IMG/VR virus record: IMGVR_UViG_3300045977_000211
Location: 1-31,389 of that record
From: a virus
Direction: 5' to 3' (one strand)
DNA: 31,389 nt
Positions 27,304 through 31,389 of the stretch are shown piece after piece (within the stretch, counting starts at the first letter, position 1; each line of letters opens with the position of its first letter). A program made the position numbers and the translations under genes. Below the pieces are notes generated by a model, which was not told where the DNA came from, did not search any database, and saw only the letters and a list, made by a program, of their open reading frames with translations.

Positions 27304-27614
27304 GGCATCCGCTCGAACCGGGTCCAAGCCTCCTCGTGGCCCATCGCTGCGACGATCACCGGGCGATGGCGCCGCTGAACAACGCGGCGGAGGCGCTGAC
27401 GATCTACCCCTTCGAGGGGCGGCCCCACGCGCACATCCTTGGGACGGGCCCCCGAGGAGAAAGGATCACGGCGGAATGCGGCGGCTGCATCGCAGAGGAG
27501 GTCGAGGGCCTGTACCAGACGGTCCTCGACCTGATGGACACCATCGCGGACCAGTTGACCGCACACGCGGAGCTGCGGCGGAAGCTGGAGACGCAGGAAC
27601 GGTTCGGCCTGTGA
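27300..27614 (+). CDS. Small early protein, function unknown
   Basis: 104 aa, GTG start overlapping the previous stop (GTGA). The segment ALTIYPFEGRPHAHILGTGP, ERITAECGGCIAEEVEGLYQ and a C-terminal coil (DTIADQLTAHAELRRKLE) is compact, with one CxxC. No family recognised. Confidence 0.5.
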   Translation: MRHPLEPGPSLLVAHRCDDHRAMAPLNNAAEALTIYPFEGRPHAHILGTGPRGERITAECGGCIAEEVEGLYQTVLDLMDTIADQLTAHAELRRKLETQERFGL

Positions 27615-28003
27615 TGCTGCCGCCGGGCGTCCTGTACGAAGCGACCTACCACGGCGAGGCGTATTACGTGCTCTACGACGGGTCGCGGGCGGTCGAGACG
27701 CGCGCTGCGGCCGCTGAGGTCGCGGAGCAACGCGAGCGGGGGGCCATCGTCAAAGCCGTGCGACAGGTCCTCCGCTCCGCCGCGTTTCACCGGGCCTATT
27801 CGCTGGCCCAGATCCGCGAACGGGCGAGCACGATCATCGGCTACGAGGTCGAGCTGCCGCAGACCAACAACGCCGTCTGGGTGCTGCGCCAGAACGGTGA
27901 AATCGAGTGTGTGGCCAGTCGGAAAGGCGAGACAGGTCACTCCTACGACCCCCATTCCACCTTCTATCGCTGGAAGGAGTCCCATGCAACTACTCCGGAT
28001 TGA
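27614..28003 (+). CDS. Possible winged-helix protein
   Basis: 129 aa, start overlapping the previous stop (TGATG). N-terminal strands (YEATYHGEAYYVLYDG) precede IVKAVRQVLRSAAFHRAYSL, AQIRERASTIIGYEVELPQT and NNAVWVLRQNGEIECVASRK, which reads like a winged helix-turn-helix. It overlaps recT by 20 bases. A regulatory role is only inferred. Confidence 0.5.
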   Translation: MLPPGVLYEATYHGEAYYVLYDGSRAVETRAAAAEVAEQRERGAIVKAVRQVLRSAAFHRAYSLAQIRERASTIIGYEVELPQTNNAVWVLRQNGEIECVASRKGETGHSYDPHSTFYRWKESHATTPD

Positions 28004-28907
28004 CGACCGCGCGAAGCTCATTGCCGATGTGGTCAACGACAAGTGGAACCGGCGCGCGCTCCTGAACTCGGCGCCCGCGCATCTCGCCCTGGCCGCGCGG
28101 GAGCGCCTGCTCTCCGTCGCCCTGTCCAACATCTGCTACGACCCGAAGATGATGGAGGTCGCCCAGACCAAACACGGGCTCGTGTCGATCTTCGCCGGCA
28201 TCCAGGAGGCCTCGCGACTCGGCATCGAGATCGGGGGCTCGATGGGCGAGTGCTGGCTCGTCCCGTTCAACAACAGCAAGATCGGCGCAAAGCTCGCCGT
28301 GTTCATCATCGGCTACAAGGGGATGATCAACATCTGCGAGCGGTCCCGGTGCGACGTGATCGCCTATCCCGTGTTTCAGGGCGACACGTTCAGCTACCAC
28401 TACGGCGACGACCCGCGCATCTTTCACACGCCGGCGGCCGACAACCTGCCGCAGAACAAAGACACGCTGACGCACGCCTACGCGGTCGCCACCCTGCGGA
28501 CCAAGACCAAGAAGCGGCTCGTGTTGACGCGGGCACAGATCGACCGGCACAAGGCCCGGTCCCGAGGCGCCGACAAAGCCGACTCGCCGTGGAATCACCA
28601 GCAGGATTTCATTCCGATGGCGATGAAAACGGCCGTCCGCGCGCTGTTCCCGCAGTTGCCGAAAACGACCGACATGGCCCGGGCGCTCGACTCGGAGATT
28701 CGGGCGGAGCTGGGCGAGCCGACAGCGGTCAATCACGAGGTCTACGACGAGGAGTTCAAGCTCCACCTGCCCCAGGAGCTGCAGGAGCCGGAGGACAAGC
28801 GGAGCGCGCTCGACAAGCTCGCGGAGGCTCAGGGCGCGGAGGGCACGACGACAACCCCGCCGACACCGCCGGTCAGCTTGACCGACGACGACATCAAGTG
28901 GGGGTAG
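27984..28907 (+). CDS. recT: RecT-family single-strand annealing protein
   Basis: 307 aa, ATG with GGAAGGAG upstream. SIFAGIQEASRLGIEIGG (68-85), ECWLVPFNN (89-97), AVFIIGYKGMINICERS (105-121) and AYAVATLRTK with MAMKTAVRALFPQLP are hallmark RecT segments. The C-terminal 50 residues are acidic and disordered, ending in TDDDIKWG, like tails that bind partner proteins. It pairs homologous single strands made by the YqaJ nuclease at 25827. Confidence 0.85.
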   Translation: MQLLRIDDRAKLIADVVNDKWNRRALLNSAPAHLALAARERLLSVALSNICYDPKMMEVAQTKHGLVSIFAGIQEASRLGIEIGGSMGECWLVPFNNSKIGAKLAVFIIGYKGMINICERSRCDVIAYPVFQGDTFSYHYGDDPRIFHTPAADNLPQNKDTLTHAYAVATLRTKTKKRLVLTRAQIDRHKARSRGADKADSPWNHQQDFIPMAMKTAVRALFPQLPKTTDMARALDSEIRAELGEPTAVNHEVYDEEFKLHLPQELQEPEDKRSALDKLAEAQGAEGTTTTPPTPPVSLTDDDIKWG

Positions 28908-28910
28908 GCC

Positions 28911-29240
28911 GTGGACCAGACCGTGAATCCGCCGGTGGCGGACCAGTGCGAGCAATGTGGCAAGCCGCTGCGCCCGGCGTGGCAGCCCCGCGTCGAACAG
29001 GTCGAGGGCCGACTGCAGACGATCAAGGGCCGCGTGCCCCGGTTCTGTCGCGGGAGTCGATGTCGGTCGGCGTGGCATGCCGAGCACAAGCGGCGACACC
29101 TCAGCGAGGTCCTGCGGCACATTGAACAGGCGCTCATCGAGCTGGCCGACCGCCCGGGCTATCCCCGGCCGATCTCGGCCCGCATCGAGTTGCAAGAGGC
29201 CGTCGCGAAACTGACGCCGCTCGTGCGGAAAGCGCCATGA
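28911..29240 (+). CDS. Zinc-motif protein, function unknown
   Basis: 109 aa, GTG start three bases after the recT stop, with GGGGTAGG upstream. CEQC (13/16) and FCRGSRC (46/51) form a possible zinc ribbon that resembles treble-clef or HNH-like ends. A helical C-terminus follows (LSEVLRHIEQALIELADR, RIELQEAVAKL). No nuclease motif was confirmed. Confidence 0.55.
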   Translation: MDQTVNPPVADQCEQCGKPLRPAWQPRVEQVEGRLQTIKGRVPRFCRGSRCRSAWHAEHKRRHLSEVLRHIEQALIELADRPGYPRPISARIELQEAVAKLTPLVRKAP

Positions 29241-30193
29241 GTCGCACCTATTCGATTCTGACGTTCGACCGTTTCACCGGCGGCTCCGGGAAGCGGTGGC
29301 GGCGCGAGATCGAAGGGCGGCCGAAAGGCGACCCGATGCGGGAAGCCTTCAAGGACGCCCAATATCTGGCGGACGTGCTCATCGCGAACCCGCACGCGAA
29401 CATGTACGGGCTCTACTACATCACGCGCGCGACGATGCTGGAGCTGACCGGGCTGCAGCGTGAGGAGCTCGGGGAGGCCCTCCGACTACTGCAACACGAC
29501 AGCTTCGCCTATTGGGACGAAGAAACAGACATGGTGTGGCTGCGGGAGATGGCCCGCATTCAGATGTTCCTGCCGCTGAAGCCCAACGACAAACTCATCA
29601 AACCCGTCAATCAGTGGTATCGCACCTGCCGGCGGAACCCGTTCCTCGGGCCGTTCTTCGATCGCTACGCCGTCGACCTTCATCTGGAGGCGCGGCGTGA
29701 CTTCGCCGGCGAGCGCCTCCAGACCCTGCCGCTGGAGCCGGCTCCAGCGCCGGCGGCCGCGCCGGCGGCGGCGGAACCGTCCCCGATGCATCAGTGGTTC
29801 CTGATGTTCGTGGAAGCCTTCCCGGCCTCGCGGCGCGTGGGCGGCCTCAGCGGCTTTCAGGCGTTCCGCCGCGCCTTCGCCGGCATCGAGGACCGCGAGG
29901 CGCACATGGCGCTCCTGCTCGACGCCCTCTGGTATCAGACCCGCAGTGACGAGTGGCGGCAGGGCATCATCCCGAGCATGGTGAAGTGGCTCGACGAGCA
30001 ACATTGGCTCCGACACCATCGCCGGCCGGCGGGCACGTTCGGCGGCGAGACAGGGATGGGCTGTGAGCACGGCTGCGCCAACGCCGGCGAACACGCCCTG
30101 CGGGTGGAGCTGGATAAGACGTGCCGGCATGAGCCGCGCTGCGCGTCGTTCTTCGACCACTACCAAGCCAGTGCGGCGGCGGTGTCGTCGTGA
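29237..30193 (+). CDS. DnaD-like replication protein
   Basis: 318 aa, ATG overlapping the previous stop (ATGA). N-terminal winged-helix-like region (LYYITRATMLELTGLQREEL, LRLLQHDSFAYWDEETDMVW), then REMARIQMFLPLKPNDKLI and YRTCRRNPFLGPFFDRY, a pattern of phage replisome organisers. A Pro/Ala linker (about 165-180) joins a C-terminal domain (FVEAFPASRRVGGLSGFQAF, ALLLDALWYQTRSDEWRQG) that recurs in phage DnaD/DnaT-like proteins, and a short Cys/His tail (CEHGCA, CRHEPRC). It should load the host helicase at the origin. Family call moderate. Confidence 0.55.
   Translation: MSRTYSILTFDRFTGGSGKRWRREIEGRPKGDPMREAFKDAQYLADVLIANPHANMYGLYYITRATMLELTGLQREELGEALRLLQHDSFAYWDEETDMVWLREMARIQMFLPLKPNDKLIKPVNQWYRTCRRNPFLGPFFDRYAVDLHLEARRDFAGERLQTLPLEPAPAPAAAPAAAEPSPMHQWFLMFVEAFPASRRVGGLSGFQAFRRAFAGIEDREAHMALLLDALWYQTRSDEWRQGIIPSMVKWLDEQHWLRHHRRPAGTFGGETGMGCEHGCANAGEHALRVELDKTCRHEPRCASFFDHYQASAAAVSS
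29731..29748. repeat. Dispersed palindrome GCTGGAGCCGGCTCCAGC, copy 6
   Basis: Longest copy, a perfect 18-bp palindrome, in the stretch encoding the Pro/Ala linker of the DnaD-like protein. Confidence 0.5.
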
Positions 30194-30714
30194 GAGGCCA
30201 GTTCCACAAGTTCAACGCCAAGCCCTATCTCGTCACGCCCGACCTGCAGCTCATCGCCAAGGAGACGGTGCAGCAGATCGCCGTGCAGCGCGGCATCAGT
30301 CTCGAGACGGGCAAGGTCGACAAGAGGCAGCGGCCGATTCCCGTGAGTCTCGTGCGGTTGGGCGAGCTCGTGGGCATCGACGGCGCGTTCTTCGGATCGA
30401 AGCGCGAGGCCTCGCGCTGGGTCGAGTTGAAGCTGGCGGAGCGCGGGGGAAAGGTCCGGAACCTCAAGCGGGCGCCGCGCTATCCGTTGCACGTCGTCAA
30501 CCCGCAGGGGCTGAAGGTGCGGGTGTCGGAATACACGGGCGATTTCGAGTACGACGAGCTGCTGGAGGCCGACGACCAGGCGGTGCGGCTGTTCAACGAG
30601 CCGGTGGGCTGGCAGCACGTCATCGAGGAGAGCAAGGGGTTCCCGACCAAGGATTGGGAGCTGCGGAAGAAGTGGGTGGAAACCGAACACGGCATCGTGA
30701 TTCGGGTGACGTAG
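30190..30714 (+). CDS. DUF1064-type (PD-(D/E)xK-like) nuclease
   Basis: 174 aa, GTG overlapping the previous stop (GTGA). FFGSKREASRWVELKLAERG (67-86), LKRAPRYPLHV, YTGDFEYDEL (115-124, D118) and HVIEESKGF (143-151, E147/K149) match the DUF1064 phage family, thought to be a resolvase/endonuclease of the PD-(D/E)xK type. It may process recombination or replication intermediates made by YqaJ and RecT. Activity is inferred. Confidence 0.65.
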   Translation: MRGQFHKFNAKPYLVTPDLQLIAKETVQQIAVQRGISLETGKVDKRQRPIPVSLVRLGELVGIDGAFFGSKREASRWVELKLAERGGKVRNLKRAPRYPLHVVNPQGLKVRVSEYTGDFEYDELLEADDQAVRLFNEPVGWQHVIEESKGFPTKDWELRKKWVETEHGIVIRVT

Positions 30715-30723
30715 GAGGCAGCA

Positions 30724-30876
30724 ATGGACGACTTGCGCGCCCCGGGCGCACAGGAGGAGTTATGGCAGTTTCTCCATCGCATCGTCAACGTCGTGCTGGC
30801 AGTCTGCGCGGTCATCGCGGGGCTCAGTCTCGTGGTGCTGTTCGCCAAGCTGTGTGTGTGGGCCGTGGGACGGTGA
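30724..30876 (+). CDS. 50-aa single-span membrane protein
   Basis: 50 aa with GGAGG five bases upstream. A polar start (DDLRAPGAQEELWQFLHRIV) leads into one hydrophobic helix (VLAVCAVIAGLSLVVLFAKL) and a short end. Could be a holin-like or anchoring protein, but it lies in the early region, so lysis is unlikely to be its role. Not in most gene predictions because of its size. Confidence 0.55.
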   Translation: MDDLRAPGAQEELWQFLHRIVNVVLAVCAVIAGLSLVVLFAKLCVWAVGR

Positions 30877-30883
30877 GGCCGGT

Positions 30884-31389
30884 ATGGACCTTGAGGAAGT
30901 GGCTCGCACTCGTCGCGCAGATCGAGACGCGCGTAAAGCGGCTGGAAGGCCTGTATTCAACGTCGACAAGACGCGCTACATCCAGCGGGAGCTGCTCGGG
31001 TGGGCGTGCTACGCCGGGGCGGTCGACGCCGCGGGTTATTTCCACGGCACGCGCGCTGGTGTCTGCGCTGAGGAAGCTACCGCCGATTCCTGGCTTGACG
31101 GCGGCCGCGTCTACTTCGACCAAAAAGCGGACGAAGGCGGCACGCTCCGCGTCGGCGGCGGGTGGTCGGACCACGACCCCCTCTGGGAAGCCGCGAAGCT
31201 CCACGAGGACGACGAGCGGCTCGCGTATATCCCCCAGCCGGGGTTCGTCTGCAACGGGACGCACAAAGGCGAAGCGTGCGGGGAAGGCTGCTACATCGTG
31301 GCCGCCCGACTACGCCATTTGAAGCAGCGCGTCTTGCCGAGATGGCTGCGGGCGGCGCGGCGGAAACGGCGACGAGGGAAAGAGTGTTA
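30884..31389 (+). CDS. Protein of unknown function, partial (3' end off window)
   Basis: Open from ATG 30884 to the window edge, at least 168 aa. After a basic lead come FNVDKTRYIQRELLGWACYA, TRAGVCAEEATADSWLDGG, VYFDQKADEGGTLRVGGGW, LAYIPQPGFVCNG and EACGEGCYIVAARLRH, then a basic C-terminal stretch. The pattern is compact and Cys-containing. A longer plus-strand open frame (30063-31322) overlaps this region but is Arg-rich and was rejected. No family recognised. Confidence 0.55.
   Translation, partial: MDLEEVARTRRADRDARKAAGRPVFNVDKTRYIQRELLGWACYAGAVDAAGYFHGTRAGVCAEEATADSWLDGGRVYFDQKADEGGTLRVGGGWSDHDPLWEAAKLHEDDERLAYIPQPGFVCNGTHKGEACGEGCYIVAARLRHLKQRVLPRWLRAARRKRRRGKEC

Noticed and set aside
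30724-30876. Holin for host lysis
   Set aside because: Single hydrophobic helix only, located in the early replication block with no endolysin nearby; called a membrane protein of unknown role.
30063-31322. 419-aa plus-strand open frame
   Set aside because: Overlaps the DUF1064-like, membrane and terminal genes in another frame; Arg/Gly-rich with no recognisable motif or ribosome site.
1-31389. CRISPR array, insertion sequence or integrase
   Set aside because: No regularly spaced repeats of CRISPR length, no transposase motif and no recombinase with tyrosine or serine active-site pattern were seen.

Overview
The window is a piece of a high-G+C tailed-phage (or prophage/phage-plasmid) genome. 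By eye G+C is well above 60%, so a high-GC bacterial host is likely, but nothing here names it. A portal of about 820 aa, an SU10-type adaptor, a beta-helix virion protein and propeller-like proteins suggest a short-tailed (podovirus-like) particle. No integrase, lysis cassette, tail tape measure, DNA polymerase or tRNA gene was seen in this window.

Layout: two divergent gene blocks separated by about 1 kb of repeat- and dyad-rich non-coding DNA (15712-16704). The left block (1-15711) is entirely on the minus strand and is the late/packaging-morphogenesis region. In transcription order it holds a Tad2-like gene, a FlbD-like coiled-coil protein, two small proteins with twin-arginine-like signals, small and large terminase, zinc-ribbon micro-proteins, portal, scaffold, major capsid protein (followed by a strong intrinsic terminator), several virion-region proteins, a beta-helix protein, the adaptor and two large propeller-like proteins, the last cut by the window edge. 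The right block (16705-31389) is entirely on the plus strand and is the early/replication region. It starts with a dense array of small overlapping genes, many with paired-cysteine zinc motifs and a SpoVG-like protein. After these come a ParB-like protein, an Acb2/Tad1-like protein, a YqaJ exonuclease, a RecT annealing protein, a DnaD-like replication protein and a DUF1064-type nuclease. Most starts overlap the previous stop (ATGA, GTGA, TGATG), as in translationally coupled operons.

The most interesting signals are these. (1) A near-perfect bacterial parS site (TGTTCCACGTGAAACG, 15458-15473) lies in a 39-bp intergenic gap of a genome that also encodes a ParB-like protein with the CTP-binding GERRYRA box. 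(2) A 122-aa protein (14442-14810) joins a twin-arginine-like signal to a segment matching the N-terminal arm of this phage's own major capsid protein; the capsid protein also starts with a hydrophobic segment. (3) Two candidate sponges for immune signalling nucleotides are present: a DUF2829/Tad2-like protein and an Acb2/Tad1-like protein with a long insertion. (4) The palindrome TGGAG(C/A)CGGCTCC recurs six times, and CCCCATC-containing repeats occur both in the central region and over the terminase small-subunit start codon. All functional calls come from motif recognition by eye; no database search was run.
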